Shown: positions 1-9,554, numbered from the stretch's first letter. The stretch: DNA of 64,000 nt from Arthrobacter sp. B3I9 (GCF_030816935.1 NZ_JAUSYO010000001.1:806001-870000); one strand, 5' to 3'. The notes: a model not told the origin generated them from the letters alone. Translations and numbers: made by a program.

Positions 1-2
1 CC

Positions 3-1328
3 GCGCTCCGGACAGCCGGCGAAGCATCCCGGGGCATCGGCGACATCGGCACCACCACCTACCGGGCGCCGTTCACGCCCGTGGCCTTCGCGGCCCTCGC
101 CGGCCGCCAGCGCGGCGAGCTGTTCGACCCCGCCCGCAAGACGTCCGTCCACCCGTGGCACGTCGCCAGGGGCGCCCTGTTCGAGGACGTGGGCCAGTGG
201 AAGCGGCCCTGGTACTACCCGCAGGCCGGGGAGGACATGGACACGGCCGTGCTGCGCGAGTGCGCCGCCGTGCGCGAGTCCGTGGGCTTCATGGATGCCA
301 CCACGCTGGGCAAGATCGAAATCCGGGGCAAGGATGCCGGTGAGTTCCTGAACCGGATCTACACCAACGCCTTCAAGAAGCTTGCCCCCGGATCCGCCCG
401 CTACGGCGTCATGTGCATGGCCGACGGCATGATTTTCGACGACGGCGTGACCCTCCGCCTCGACGAGGACACCTACTTCATGACCACCACGACCGGCGGC
501 GCCGCCAAGGTCCTGGACTGGCTCGAGGAATGGCTCCAGACCGAATGGCCGGACCTGGACGTGCACTGCACCTCGGTGACCGAACAGTGGACCACCATCG
601 CCGTCGTCGGGCCCAAATCCCGCGAGGTCATCGCCAAGGTGGCGCCGGACCTGGCCGCCAACGGCGGGCTGGAAGCCGAAGCCTTTCCGTTCATGACCTT
701 CCGCGAAACCACCCTCGCCTCCGGCGTCCAGGCCCGGATCTGCCGGATCTCCTTCTCGGGTGAACTGGCCTACGAAATCAACGTCCCGGCCTGGTACGGA
801 CTGAACACGTGGGAGGCCGTGGCAGCAGCCGGTGCCGAGTTCGACATCACCCCGTACGGCACCGAGACCATGCACGTGCTCCGCGCCGAGAAGGGCTACC
901 CGATCGTCGGGCAGGACACGGACGGCACCGTCACCCCGCAGGATGCGGGCATGGAGTGGGTCGTCTCCAAGGCCAAGGAATTCATTGGCAAGCGCTCCTA
1001 CTCACGGGCGGACGCCCAGCGCGAGGACCGCAAGCACCTGGTCAGTGTGCTGCCGGTGGACGGGACGCTGCGCCTGCCGGAGGGCACCCAGCTCGTGGAA
1101 AAGGGCCGCTCCACCAACCCGGCCTACGGACCGGTGCCAATGGAAGGCTTCGTCACCTCCAGCTACCACAGCGCAGCCCTGGGCAGGTCGTTCGGCCTCG
1201 CTTTGATCAAGAACGGCCGCAATCGCATCGGCGAAACCCTGGTGGCCGCCGCCGGCGACCAGCTGGTGGACGTCGTCGTCGCAGAAACCGTACTCTTTGA
1301 CCCCGAAGGAACCCGCAAAGATGGCTGA
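3..1328 (+). CDS. soxA: Sarcosine oxidase alpha subunit, C-terminal part (cut by window start)
   Basis: The frame is already open at the left edge, so only about 441 C-terminal residues are visible of a protein usually near 950-1000. Heterotetrameric sarcosine oxidase is a cytoplasmic flavoenzyme that demethylates sarcosine to glycine and passes the methyl carbon to tetrahydrofolate. The visible part is the GcvT-like folate-binding domain: it opens with [15 protein letters not shown], and shows [12 protein letters not shown] and [15 protein letters not shown], which are typical of that domain in SoxA. An internal GTG at 81 is not the real start, because homologous sequence continues upstream of it. 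Its stop lies inside the start region of soxG (8-nt overlap), showing translational coupling. The beta and delta subunits would lie upstream, outside the window. Confidence 0.93.
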   Translation, partial: ALRTAGEASRGIGDIGTTTYRAPFTPVAFAALAGRQRGELFDPARKTSVHPWHVARGALFEDVGQWKRPWYYPQAGEDMDTAVLRECAAVRESVGFMDATTLGKIEIRGKDAGEFLNRIYTNAFKKLAPGSARYGVMCMADGMIFDDGVTLRLDEDTYFMTTTTGGAAKVLDWLEEWLQTEWPDLDVHCTSVTEQWTTIAVVGPKSREVIAKVAPDLAANGGLEAEAFPFMTFRETTLASGVQARICRISFSGELAYEINVPAWYGLNTWEAVAAAGAEFDITPYGTETMHVLRAEKGYPIVGQDTDGTVTPQDAGMEWVVSKAKEFIGKRSYSRADAQREDRKHLVSVLPVDGTLRLPEGTQLVEKGRSTNPAYGPVPMEGFVTSSYHSAALGRSFGLALIKNGRNRIGETLVAAAGDQLVDVVVAETVLFDPEGTRKDG

Positions 1329-1959
1329 AACAGCAGCACCCGCAACCACCCGCCAGAAGGACCTCGCCGTGCGTGTCAGCCCCGCTGCCCAGCTGCGGGC
1401 AGCCTTTGAAACCGGCTCCGTGAAGGGCGTGGTGGAAATCAATGAAGTACCCTTCCTGACCATGGTGGGCCTCCGGGCCAACCGGGACAGCGACGCAGGA
1501 CAGCGCGTCGCCTCCGTCACTGGCGGCCTGCCCGCAGCGTGCGGCGGCGTCAGCGGTTCCGGGGACACCTCCGTGCTGTGGCTCGGACCCCAAGAGTTCC
1601 TGGTGGTGGCACCGACTGAAGCCCACGAGTCCCTGGGCGGCGGCCTGATCCGGGCCCTCCGTGAAGCGTTGGCTGATGGTGAAGGCCAGGTGGTGGACCT
1701 TTCCGCCAACCGCACCACGTTCGAGCTCACCGGCCCGCGGGCACGTGCCGTCCTGGAAAAGGGCTGCTCGCTGGACCTGCACCCCCGCGTGCTCAAGGCC
1801 GGCACGGCACTGTCCACGGAGATCGGAAACATCCCCGTGGTCCTGTGGAAGACCGGCGAGGAGACCTTCCGGATTTTCCCCCGCGCCTCCTTCGCTGATT
1901 TCCTGGGCCGCTGGCTCCTCGACGCCATGCGGGAGTTCGCCTCTCCCGAGGTCCCCTAA
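1321..1959 (+). CDS. soxG: Sarcosine oxidase gamma subunit
   Basis: A 212-residue SoxG-family protein, the small subunit that completes the heterotetrameric sarcosine oxidase. Family features seen are [12 protein letters not shown] in the middle and [19 protein letters not shown], followed by a C-terminal [17 protein letters not shown] segment; overall it is GcvT-like and of normal length. I chose the ATG at 1321, which overlaps the soxA stop by 8 nt and has GAAGGA upstream at about 1305; a TTG eight codons earlier is possible but less likely. The stop codon is directly followed by the ATG of the serine dehydratase gene, so sarcosine, glycine and serine breakdown appear to be co-transcribed. 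Confidence 0.93.
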   Translation: MAETAAPATTRQKDLAVRVSPAAQLRAAFETGSVKGVVEINEVPFLTMVGLRANRDSDAGQRVASVTGGLPAACGGVSGSGDTSVLWLGPQEFLVVAPTEAHESLGGGLIRALREALADGEGQVVDLSANRTTFELTGPRARAVLEKGCSLDLHPRVLKAGTALSTEIGNIPVVLWKTGEETFRIFPRASFADFLGRWLLDAMREFASPEVP

Positions 1960-3333
1960 ATGGCCCTCAGCGTCCTGGACCTGTTTTCCGTTGGCATCGG
2001 GCCGTCGTCGTCGCACACGGTCGGCCCGATGCGGGCAGCAAAGCTGTTCGCCGATGGACTCAAGGGCGACGGACACTTGAGTTCCACCAGGCGGGTGCAG
2101 GCCGAACTGTTCGGCTCCCTCGGTGCCACCGGGCGGGGCCACGGCTCGGACAAGGCCGTGGTCCTGGGCTTCAAGGGGCTGGACCCCGAAACCGTGGACA
2201 CATTCACGGCCGATGACCAGGTGGCCGCCGCAGCCCTCGACGCCGAACTGTGGGTCGGCGGCAGCCACCGGGTGGACTTCAACTGGGACGAGGACGTGGT
2301 CCTCCACCGGCGCAAGGCATTGCCGGCCCACCCCAACGGCATGACGTTCCGCGCCCTGGACCACACCGGGGCGGTACTCAGCGAGCGGAGCTTCTATTCG
2401 ATCGGCGGCGGTTTCGTGGTGGACGGGGACGCCGACGCCGGTGACCGCGTGGTTGCCGACGCCACCGTCCTTCCCTACCCCTTCAACACCGCCGACCAAC
2501 TCCTCGAGATCTGCAAGCGCGAAGGCATGTCCATCTCCGACGTGATGCTCGCCAACGAGCTCGTATGGCGGTCCGAAGCGGAGCTGAGGGAAAAGCTGCT
2601 GGGGCTGTGGACCGTGATGCGCGAATGCGTGGACAACGGCTGCGCCGCGGAAGGGATCCTTCCCGGCGGCCTCAACGTTCCGCGGCGGGCTCCGTCCCTA
2701 TTCCAGACCCTGACCGCGGACACCGGGGTGACCGATCCGCTGCGGGCGATGGAGTGGGTGAACCTGTTTGCCCTGGCCGTCAACGAGGAGAATGCCGCCG
2801 GAGGACGCATCGTCACGGCGCCCACCAACGGCGCGGCAGGCATCGTCCCGGCCGTGCTGCACTATTACATGAAGTTCGTCCCCGGGGCGAACGACGACGG
2901 CGTGGTCCGCTTCCTGCTGGCCGCGGCCGCCGTCGGAATCCTGTTCAAGATCAACGCCTCCATCTCAGGTGCCGAAGTAGGCTGCCAGGGTGAGGTCGGC
3001 TCTGCCTGCTCCATGGCCGCTGCCGGGCTCTGCGAAGTGCTGGGCGGCATGCCTGCCCAGGTGGAAAACGCCGCCGAGGTGGGCATCGAACACAACCTGG
3101 GCCTGACCTGCGACCCGGTGGGCGGACTGGTGCAGATCCCCTGCATCGAGCGCAACGCCATCGCCAGCGTCAAGGCCATCAACGCCGCCCGCCTTGCCCT
3201 GCACGGCGACGGCAGCCACAAGGTATCCCTCGACAAGGCCATCAAAACGATGCGCGAAACGGGAGCGGACATGAAAACCAAGTACAAGGAAACCTCCCGC
3301 GGAGGCCTTGCCGTCAACGTCATCGAGTGCTGA
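1960..3333 (+). CDS. sdaA: L-serine ammonia-lyase (single chain, iron-sulfur), copy 1
   Basis: A 457-residue L-serine dehydratase that deaminates L-serine to pyruvate and ammonia with a [4Fe-4S] cluster. The N-terminal beta domain starts with [18 protein letters not shown]; the alpha domain carries [30 protein letters not shown] and [18 protein letters not shown]. Cys342, Cys384 and Cys395 have the spacing of the three cluster ligands known for this family. The ATG follows the soxG stop with no gap, so it is the last enzyme of a sarcosine-to-pyruvate route. A second full-length paralogue lies at 18405-19817; cluster cysteine spacing (42 and 11 residues) is identical in the two. Confidence 0.95.
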   Translation: MALSVLDLFSVGIGPSSSHTVGPMRAAKLFADGLKGDGHLSSTRRVQAELFGSLGATGRGHGSDKAVVLGFKGLDPETVDTFTADDQVAAAALDAELWVGGSHRVDFNWDEDVVLHRRKALPAHPNGMTFRALDHTGAVLSERSFYSIGGGFVVDGDADAGDRVVADATVLPYPFNTADQLLEICKREGMSISDVMLANELVWRSEAELREKLLGLWTVMRECVDNGCAAEGILPGGLNVPRRAPSLFQTLTADTGVTDPLRAMEWVNLFALAVNEENAAGGRIVTAPTNGAAGIVPAVLHYYMKFVPGANDDGVVRFLLAAAAVGILFKINASISGAEVGCQGEVGSACSMAAAGLCEVLGGMPAQVENAAEVGIEHNLGLTCDPVGGLVQIPCIERNAIASVKAINAARLALHGDGSHKVSLDKAIKTMRETGADMKTKYKETSRGGLAVNVIEC

Positions 3334-3563
3334 GCCCTAAAGCACCGGTAGCCCCGGCCCCACGTGTGAACAAACGCGGGCCGCGTAGCGACTGGGCCCG
3401 GCTCACGGGTCACACGGTGGAGGTGTGGCTCCTGGGGGAGCACATCATGACCGGCGTCGTGGAACAAGCCGCTGATGACGGCTCCGTCCTTTGGATTGCG
3501 GCCGCCGGAGCCAACACCCGAAGGCTCTTCGACAAGCCGACGGGGTACCGGATTCTGGCCTAG
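3327..3563 (+). CDS. Small conserved-looking protein of unknown function (78 aa), paralogue of 24117-24353
   Basis: I do not recognise a named family. The GTG start at 3327 overlaps the end of sdaA; an alternative GTG at 3366 would give 65 residues. The interesting part is the C-terminal 55 residues, [20 protein letters not shown] then [19 protein letters not shown], which line up with the 78-residue protein at 24117-24353 (shared pattern W-x-x-L, TG, V, GVV, DGS, W, RR-x-F). The alternation of hydrophobic and polar residues suggests a small beta barrel. It has no membrane segment or signal peptide. Its position at the 3' end of the sox-sda run suggests co-expression with sarcosine/serine catabolism; function is unknown. 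Confidence 0.6.
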   Translation: MLSPKAPVAPAPRVNKRGPRSDWARLTGHTVEVWLLGEHIMTGVVEQAADDGSVLWIAAAGANTRRLFDKPTGYRILA

Positions 3564-3938
3564 CCGCTCAGGGAAGGTCGCTTCCGCCCCGTCATCGGGA
3601 TGCACCATCAATGCCGGGCTGCCCACCGCGATCGGGGCGATCATGCCCGCGCCGTGGCAGCGCATCGTACCCACTACGCGGCGAACCTGATGTCGCGCCG
3701 GACCCCGCCGTCGTCCCTCCCTCGAGCCCGCGATCCTCCGGCATGTGCCGCCGCCGCATGTGCATGCGGAAAACGAGGGTCCTAGGTTCCACCGTCCTTT
3801 TCCCAAAATCTTTGTTGCGGGCAGATACCCCATCGGTGCACCCGCCGGCTTCCGTTGACTCATATAGTGAGTTCATGTTCATATTGTAGGAGTGTGACGC
3901 GGCTTACTGACCAGCATGGATCCAACGGAGGATTACTC
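3564..3938. other. Intergenic stretch upstream of the GntP permease
   Basis: About 375 bases without a convincing gene. The left two thirds show nothing I can interpret. The right end has AT-rich promoter-like sequence (TTGACT at 3855, TATAGT at 3863-3868, TATTGT at 3882) and the inverted repeat annotated separately; the ribosome binding site GGAGGA of the permease is at 3927-3932. Confidence 0.5.
3858..3872. promoter_or_regulatory. Candidate operator ACTCA-N5-TGAGT upstream of the GntP permease
   Basis: A perfect 5-bp inverted repeat, ACTCATATAGTGAGT, overlaps promoter-like hexamers (TTGACT beginning at 3855 and a central TATAGT) about 70 bp before the permease start. A dyad on top of a promoter is what a repressor site looks like. 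The IclR-type regulator encoded at 8718-9500 is the nearest candidate, but this motif does not match the dyad near its own promoter, so the link is inference only. Confidence 0.3.
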
Positions 3939-5435
3939 ATGGAAGATTGGCAAATACTTGGCATCACGGGGGCGGTGATCATCGGCATCGTCGTCATGAT
4001 CCTGCGGCTTCGGATCAATCCGGCGTTGTCGCTCGTGATCGGAGCAATGGTCCTCGGCCTCCTCACCGGCCTGGGAACGGCAGAGACGACGAAGACAGCG
4101 ATGACCGGCTTCGGCGACATCATGACCAAGGTGGGTCTGCTGATCGCCTGGGGTGTGCTGATGGGAGCCATCCTGAACGAGATGGGAGCCATTGCGAAAC
4201 TGGTGGACAAGCTGCTGCACGTCTTCGGACCCAAAGGCGTGCCGTACGCGCTGGGCCTGACCATCGGCACGCTGCTGCAGTCCATATTCCTCGACGTGCT
4301 TTTGGTGATGAGCGCTCCGCTGGCCCGAAGGATCGCCCCGAAGCTGGGCAAGTTCGGCACCGCGAAAATGGCAACGGCCATGGCGGTCAGCCTGGAATGC
4401 GGGATAGTCCTGATGGTCCCCGGCGTGGCGGCAGTTGCCCTTGCCGGTCTTCTCCAGGTCCCGTTGGGCGAAATGCTCGTCTTCGGCCTTCTGGTCATCA
4501 TTCCCACGATCCTCGTATCGATTTTCCTGATGAGCTTCTTCATCGAGCGCGGACTGTGGAAGACGGAAACGGACGAGGAACAGGCCATAGCGGAATCGCC
4601 CGAACTGGAGGACGTCGACGGGATGCTTGTCCACGCCGTCGCGCACGGACAGGAGCATGGCGGGTCCTCCGACGAGATGGGGTCCGAGCACGCGGTTGTT
4701 CACGGCGGCGGGGCCGAACGCACGGCGACGTCGAGCCGCGTGGGTCTGCTGCCCCATGACGTGCGCGGGCCCGAGGCCGGAACCTCCCGGGAGCCGGGGC
4801 TCCTGCTCATGTTCGCGCCCATGCTTGTGTCCCTGGTGCTGATCGCTTCCGGAGCGTTCATGAAAATGGCGGGTTACAGCCCGGACGCGGCGGTCTTCCT
4901 TTCAACTCCGGTGGTTGCCCTGTTGATCGGGCTGCTGGGAACCAGCGTCGTTGCCCGGATGACGATCGGCACCAAGCGTGTCGAGGCCGCGGTGGTGAAC
5001 GGTTTCAAGGAATCCGGGCAGATCCTGATCCTGACCGGCGCAGGAGGCTCGCTCGCAGCGATGGTGGCGACCAGCGGGATGGGCGAAATCCTCGGAAAGT
5101 ACTTCTCGGCGTCGACAGTTGCCCCGCTGCTTGTGGTCTGGGGCATCGCGGCCGTCCTGCACATCGCCGTGGGCTCCGTTTCCATTTCGGCCATCACCGC
5201 CGCCGGGTTGCTCGCCCCGATCGCGCCTGCGCTGGGAATCAACCCCGTACTGCTGGCCCTGGCGGCCGGGGCGGGATCGCTGTTCGTCGTCCACGTCACG
5301 TCGAACACCTTCTGGCTGCTGCAGTCCATGCTCGGCCAGACCACCCGAGGGACCCTGAAAAGCTGCACGCTGGGGGTTTCCCTTGCGTCGGTCGTGGCTC
5401 TGGGCTTCACCCTCGTCCTGAGCATCTTCATCTAA
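3939..5435 (+). CDS. GntP-family permease (gluconate/hydroxyacid type)
   Basis: A 498-residue integral membrane protein with roughly 12 hydrophobic segments, of the GntP family of proton-coupled importers for gluconate and related hydroxyacids. Family features include LRLRINPALSLVIGA near the N-terminus, GFGDIMTKVGLLIAWGVLMG and the C-terminal VTSNTFWLL. The ATG at 3939 is chosen because GGAGGA lies 6 nt upstream; the frame stays open further upstream without homology. A hydrophilic loop around residues 225-280 is unusually long and rich in histidine (HAVAHGQEHGG, EHAVVHGGG). It starts a run with a CoA-transferase, a CoA-lyase and a 2-hydroxyacid dehydrogenase, so the substrate is probably a hydroxy-carboxylic acid that is activated to a CoA ester. 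Confidence 0.88.
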   Translation: MEDWQILGITGAVIIGIVVMILRLRINPALSLVIGAMVLGLLTGLGTAETTKTAMTGFGDIMTKVGLLIAWGVLMGAILNEMGAIAKLVDKLLHVFGPKGVPYALGLTIGTLLQSIFLDVLLVMSAPLARRIAPKLGKFGTAKMATAMAVSLECGIVLMVPGVAAVALAGLLQVPLGEMLVFGLLVIIPTILVSIFLMSFFIERGLWKTETDEEQAIAESPELEDVDGMLVHAVAHGQEHGGSSDEMGSEHAVVHGGGAERTATSSRVGLLPHDVRGPEAGTSREPGLLLMFAPMLVSLVLIASGAFMKMAGYSPDAAVFLSTPVVALLIGLLGTSVVARMTIGTKRVEAAVVNGFKESGQILILTGAGGSLAAMVATSGMGEILGKYFSASTVAPLLVVWGIAAVLHIAVGSVSISAITAAGLLAPIAPALGINPVLLALAAGAGSLFVVHVTSNTFWLLQSMLGQTTRGTLKSCTLGVSLASVVALGFTLVLSIFI

Positions 5436-5452
5436 GAAAGAACCGAAGCCAA

Positions 5453-6697
5453 ATGACGATTGACAACACGGCCGCGCCGCTTCATGGCGTCCGCGTCCTG
5501 GAACTGGGCAACTACATCGCCGCCCCCACCGCCGGCCGGCTGCTTGCCGACTTCGGCGCGGAGGTCATCAAGGTGGAACGGCCCCGCACCGGCGACGAGC
5601 TCAGAAACTGGAGACTGTACGCGGGGGACACCTCGATGCTCTACAGAACTATCAACCGGAACAAGAAATCTGTCGTTCTGGACCTGCGGACCGAGGAGGG
5701 CCGCCAGCTTGTCCTGGAGCTGGCCGCGGCGTCGGACATCGTGCTGGAGAACTTCCGGCCCGGCACACTCGAAAAATGGGGTTTGGGCCCCGAGGCGCTG
5801 AACGAGGCCAACCCCGAGCTGATCCTGACCAGGATTTCCGCCTTCGGCCAGACCGGACCGATGGCGTCCCGGCCCGGCTTCGCCGCCGTCGCCGAGGCCT
5901 TCGGAGGCTTCCGGGACCTGGTGGGGGATCCTGACCGTCCCCCGGTCCGGGTGGGCGTTTCCATCGGTGACACCATCGCCGGCCTGTATGCGGCCTTTGG
6001 TTCCGTCATGTCGCTCTTTGAGAGAGAAATCAGGCGCGGCAAAACCCCGGTGCCCCTCCAGCAAAGGATGATCGACGTAGCTCTCAATGAAGCGATGCTG
6101 TCGGTAACCGAATCCCTGATCCCCGACCACACCGCCTTCGGCATCAACCGGCAACGGACCGGCGGGCGCATGGAAGGCATAGCCCCCTCCAACGCCTACC
6201 TGTGCATCGACGGAAGCATCGTGGTCGCGGGCAACGGCGACGCCATCTTCAAGCGCTACATGGAGGTCATCCGGCGCCCGGACCTCGCCGACGACCCGGG
6301 GCTGCAGTCCAATGCGGCCCGGTGGGAACGGCGGGATGAACTCGACCAGGCGATCGGCGACTGGGCCAAACACCTCACCACCTCGCAGGCACTCGCCATC
6401 CTGGACGCGGCAGGGGTGCCCGCCGGGCCGATCTACACGGCAGCGGACATCGTTTCAGACACCCAATACGCTGCCCGGAACATGATCCAACGCTTCGATG
6501 TGTCCACCGGCGAGGAAACCCTGACCAACGTGGCGTTTCCCGGGATCATCCCCGTCATCGGGGGGAAGTCACTGCCGATCAGGAATCTCGGCCCGGATCT
6601 CGGCGCCGACACCAAGGACGTTTTCGAACGTGTGCTCGGCAAGACGGCCGTTGAGGCCGATTCGATCATTGCAAAGATGGAGATGGAAACAGTATGA
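5453..6697 (+). CDS. CaiB/BaiF-type (family III) CoA-transferase
   Basis: A 414-residue family III CoA-transferase, which moves CoA between carboxylic acids. N-terminal signatures are VRVLELGNYIAAPTAGRLLA, followed by DFGAEVIKVERP and KKSVVLDLRTEEGR, and DIVLENFRPGTLEKWGLG; the catalytic aspartate of the family is expected around residue 170 in VGVSIGDTIAGLYA. The gene begins 17 nt after the permease stop with a purine-rich ribosome binding site (AAGAAAG), and its stop overlaps the start of the lyase gene by 4 nt (ATGA). It most likely activates the acid imported by the GntP permease for cleavage by the next enzyme. The exact acid cannot be read from the sequence. Confidence 0.9.
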   Translation: MTIDNTAAPLHGVRVLELGNYIAAPTAGRLLADFGAEVIKVERPRTGDELRNWRLYAGDTSMLYRTINRNKKSVVLDLRTEEGRQLVLELAAASDIVLENFRPGTLEKWGLGPEALNEANPELILTRISAFGQTGPMASRPGFAAVAEAFGGFRDLVGDPDRPPVRVGVSIGDTIAGLYAAFGSVMSLFEREIRRGKTPVPLQQRMIDVALNEAMLSVTESLIPDHTAFGINRQRTGGRMEGIAPSNAYLCIDGSIVVAGNGDAIFKRYMEVIRRPDLADDPGLQSNAARWERRDELDQAIGDWAKHLTTSQALAILDAAGVPAGPIYTAADIVSDTQYAARNMIQRFDVSTGEETLTNVAFPGIIPVIGGKSLPIRNLGPDLGADTKDVFERVLGKTAVEADSIIAKMEMETV

Positions 6698-7683
6698 ACA
6701 CCGCCGGACCTGATTTTCAGTTGCGGGACGTGACCCTCCGGGACGGGCTGCAGCTCACCGGGGGGATGCTCTCCACGGACCGGAAAGCCTCCATTGTGCG
6801 CTCCCTTCTGGAGGCCGGGGTGCCGGCCATCGAGATCGGCTCCATGGCTCGTGCGGACCTGGTGCCGTCGATGGCCAACACCGTTGAACTTATCGGCGCC
6901 CTGACCCCGGATGAACTGGAGAAATGCTGGGTATGGGTGGCGACACCCGGGCATGTGGCCAGAGCTGCGGCCGCCGGTGCGCGGAACTTCCAGTACTGCC
7001 TCTCGGCCTCCGACTCGCACAACAAGGCGAACATCGGCCGCACCACCGATGAAAGCCTTGCCGCGCTGCCCCAGGCGGTGGCCAACGCAACCGCCGTGGA
7101 CGGCCGGATCCAGCTCTGCATCGCCACCTCGTTCACCTGCCCCTTCGAAGGAACGGTGCCGGAGGAGCGGGTCCTGGCCATCGCCAACGACCCGCGCGCG
7201 GCGGGAACGACGGACATCGTCCTCTGCGACACCCTCGGCCAGGCCATCCCGGCACAGGTCTCCGGGCTGGTCCGGCGCGTCCGCGAAGAGTCCCCGGCCC
7301 GCCGGATCGTCTACCACGGCCACGACACCTGGGGACTCGGCGTCGCAAACACCCTTGCCGCCATTGAGGCGGGGGCCACCATGGTCGACGGCGCGCTGGG
7401 CGGCCTCGGCGGCTGCCCCTTCGCCCCCGGCGCCAGCGGCAACACCTCCACCGAAGACATCCTGTTCGCCACCCGTCCCGACTGGCTGACAACCGGCAGG
7501 TTCGCCGGGCTCGTCGGGATGTCCGAGAAACTCCTTGCAGAACTTGGTGAGCCTAACCGGTCAAAATCAGCCCAGGGTGCGCGCTCGAAGGCAGCGGCCT
7601 TCGAGTGGGTCATCCCGTCCGACAGCCCGGGTTCCGCCAGCATGGATTCAGCCAGCGTGCCCTGCGGTGCGGGAGGCAATTGA
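6694..7683 (+). CDS. Hydroxymethylglutaryl-CoA lyase family protein
   Basis: A 329-residue TIM-barrel lyase of the HMG-CoA lyase family, which splits 3-hydroxyacyl-CoA esters (HMG-CoA to acetoacetate and acetyl-CoA; relatives cut citramalyl-CoA and similar compounds). RDVTLRDGLQL holds the metal-binding aspartate, YHGHDTWGLGVANTLAA the two metal-binding histidines, and LGGLGGCPFAPGASGN the signature with the active-site loop cysteine. The last 35-40 residues after LGEPNRSK are an extra Ser/Ala-rich tail not typical of the family. It overlaps the CoA-transferase by 4 nt and the dehydrogenase by 1 nt, so it is the middle of a tight operon. Use in leucine degradation is possible but no other leucine genes are here. 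Confidence 0.88.
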   Translation: MNTAGPDFQLRDVTLRDGLQLTGGMLSTDRKASIVRSLLEAGVPAIEIGSMARADLVPSMANTVELIGALTPDELEKCWVWVATPGHVARAAAAGARNFQYCLSASDSHNKANIGRTTDESLAALPQAVANATAVDGRIQLCIATSFTCPFEGTVPEERVLAIANDPRAAGTTDIVLCDTLGQAIPAQVSGLVRRVREESPARRIVYHGHDTWGLGVANTLAAIEAGATMVDGALGGLGGCPFAPGASGNTSTEDILFATRPDWLTTGRFAGLVGMSEKLLAELGEPNRSKSAQGARSKAAAFEWVIPSDSPGSASMDSASVPCGAGGN

Positions 7684-8672
7684 TGGCCATCCACTTTCTG
7701 GTGACCACCGCCATACCGGAACCGGGCCTCCAACTGCTTCGCGACGCCGGCCAGGTAACCGTCCTGGCCGAACCTCCCGACTACGGGACGCTGGCGGCGC
7801 TGTGCGCCTCGGGTGATTTCGACGTCGTCCTCACCCAACTGCGCGACCGGATGGACGCGCCCCTTCTGGCAGCCGCCCGCGTGCGGGGCGTGTCCAACTT
7901 CGCCGTCGGGTACAACAACATCGACGTCGATGCGGCCACCCGCCACGGCATCCTGGTGGGCAACACTCCCGGCGTGTTGACGGACGCGACCGCCGACATC
8001 GCCATGCTGCTGATTCTTGGAACCGCCCGCCGGGTGGTGGAAGCGGACCGGCTGGTCCGCGACGGCCGGTTCTCCGGGTGGGAGCCGGAACTCCTGCTGG
8101 GTCGAGACGTCTCCGGTGCGGTGCTTGGCCTCGCCGGATTCGGCAGGATAGCCCGGGCCACCGCCCGGCGGGCCCTCGGCTTCGGCATGGACGTGCTCTT
8201 TGCCCCGCGGCCGCCGGGGGACCGCCACGTCAGCGACGACGAACTCGGCGAGTTCGCGGGCAAGGTGCGGCAGGTTACGTGGAACGAGCTCGTCCAGCGC
8301 AGCGACTTCCTCTCCCTGCACGTGCCGCTGACCGACCAGACGCGGCACCTCGTGGACGACGATGTGCTGCAGCGCATGAAACCCGAAGCCATTCTGATCA
8401 ACACAGCCCGCGGGCCGGTGGTGCACGAAGCCGCCCTCGTCGAGGCGCTCCACTCCGGAACCATCGCCGGTGCCGGCCTGGACGTCTTTGAGGACGAGCC
8501 GCAGCTGACGCCCGGGCTGGCGGCGTTGCCCAACACTGTCCTCCTGCCTCACATCGGCAGCGCGACGGTGCCGGTCCGTAACGAGATGGCCCGGTTGAGC
8601 GCCCTGAACGCGGTGGCCATCGCCGAGGGCCGCGTGCTGCCGCACGCCGTGAACCCGCTGCTGGGTGCCTGA
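7683..8672 (+). CDS. D-isomer-specific 2-hydroxyacid dehydrogenase (glyoxylate/hydroxypyruvate reductase type)
   Basis: A 329-residue NAD(P)-dependent dehydrogenase that interconverts 2-oxoacids and D-2-hydroxyacids. The Rossmann fold is marked by LGLAGFGRIARATARRALG near residue 150, the family signature by INTARGPVVHEAALVEAL, and the catalytic histidine by LPHIGSATVPVRNEMA. The ATG at 7683 shares one base with the previous stop (TGATG), which fixes the start; a longer frame upstream only runs through the lyase gene. In this operon it could reduce the oxoacid released by the lyase, or oxidise a hydroxyacid before CoA activation. It faces the convergent IclR regulator gene 45 bp downstream. 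Confidence 0.9.
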   Translation: MAIHFLVTTAIPEPGLQLLRDAGQVTVLAEPPDYGTLAALCASGDFDVVLTQLRDRMDAPLLAAARVRGVSNFAVGYNNIDVDAATRHGILVGNTPGVLTDATADIAMLLILGTARRVVEADRLVRDGRFSGWEPELLLGRDVSGAVLGLAGFGRIARATARRALGFGMDVLFAPRPPGDRHVSDDELGEFAGKVRQVTWNELVQRSDFLSLHVPLTDQTRHLVDDDVLQRMKPEAILINTARGPVVHEAALVEALHSGTIAGAGLDVFEDEPQLTPGLAALPNTVLLPHIGSATVPVRNEMARLSALNAVAIAEGRVLPHAVNPLLGA

Positions 8673-8717
8673 CGTCCTGAAGCTCCGGACAGCGTCAAGG
8701 CGGTGCTGCGCCTGGTG

Positions 8718-9500
8718 TCAGGCTTCTCCGGGGAACCGTCCCCCGATCAGGCGCGTCATGTTCTCGGCTGTGGCAAGAAGGGGTTCCACCCACGCCTCGC
8801 ACGTCTCGCGCGGCATCCGCAGAGTCGGACCGCTGATGGTCACCGCGCCCACCAGGGCGGCCGCAGAGTCGAAAACCGGGGCCGACAGGCCGGAAGCGCC
8901 GTCTTCACGTTCACCGACCGTGATGGCGAATCCGTCGGTCCGGGTCTTCTTCACCGCCATTTCCAGGTCCTCGGAGCTGGTGATCGTGGAATCGGTGATC
9001 GGTTCCAAGGGATCCCGCATGACGGCATCCATGAGTTCGGTATCCCAGGCCAGCAGGACGCGCCCGGCGGATCCGGCATGAAGAGGGAGGATTTTGCCGA
9101 GATGCATCTCGCGGCGGAGCGCGTGGCGGGTTTCGGCCATGGCGACGCACACACGGTAATGCTGTTCGGCCTTGAAGAAGCAGGCGGTTTCGCCCGTGCT
9201 GTCCCGCAGCGTCTTCAGTAGCGGGCCGATGATGTCCAGGACTTCCATTCCGCGGGTGGCTGGGGCAGCCCAGTACGCCATCCGAACGCCGATCCGGAAC
9301 CGGTCGTCCACCCGGTCGATGAATCCATGCCCCACCAGGTTGCCCACCAGGCGTTGCACAGTGGAGGTCGGAAGGCCGGTCGAGTCGCGGATTTCGGCCA
9401 GCGTCAGCTCGGGCCGGGCGAGCGAGAAGGAATCCAGGATGTCACTGATCTTGGCCAGTACAAGCAGAGGGGCGGGCCCTTGGTTCGTGGGAGTAACCAT
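8718..9500 (-). CDS. IclR-family transcriptional regulator
   Basis: A 260-residue regulator with an N-terminal winged helix-turn-helix (residues about 10-70, with LTLAEIRDSTGLPTSTVQRL) and a C-terminal IclR effector-binding domain (LLKTLRDSTGETACFFKAE, LPLHAGSAGRVLLAWD). Members usually control nearby catabolic operons in response to a small organic acid. It lies convergent to the permease/CoA-transferase/lyase operon and is the likely controller of it. An inverted repeat just upstream of its start (9521-9536) may be its own operator. Confidence 0.92.
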   Translation of the reverse strand: MVTPTNQGPAPLLVLAKISDILDSFSLARPELTLAEIRDSTGLPTSTVQRLVGNLVGHGFIDRVDDRFRIGVRMAYWAAPATRGMEVLDIIGPLLKTLRDSTGETACFFKAEQHYRVCVAMAETRHALRREMHLGKILPLHAGSAGRVLLAWDTELMDAVMRDPLEPITDSTITSSEDLEMAVKKTRTDGFAITVGEREDGASGLSAPVFDSAAALVGAVTISGPTLRMPRETCEAWVEPLLATAENMTRLIGGRFPGEA

Positions 9501-9520
9501 GGGCCAATTCTATGGTCGGC

Positions 9521-9536
9521 CCGCATCGCTTTGCGG
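9521..9536. promoter_or_regulatory. Candidate IclR operator CCGCA-N6-TGCGG
   Basis: A perfect 5-bp inverted repeat with a 6-bp spacer sits 20 bp upstream of the IclR-family start codon, in the 54-bp gap before the LysR gene. IclR-family sites often have such half-site spacing. I did not find a second copy before the permease operon, so autoregulation is the safer reading. Confidence 0.35.
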
Positions 9537-9554
9537 ACAGCGAAGGCACTCAGG

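Noticed and set aside
1207..2499. Long minus-strand frame (430 codons) opposite soxG/sdaA
   Set aside because: Antisense shadow of GC-rich coding sequence; composition is His/Arg/Gly-rich without any recognisable domain, while the plus strand carries well-supported genes.
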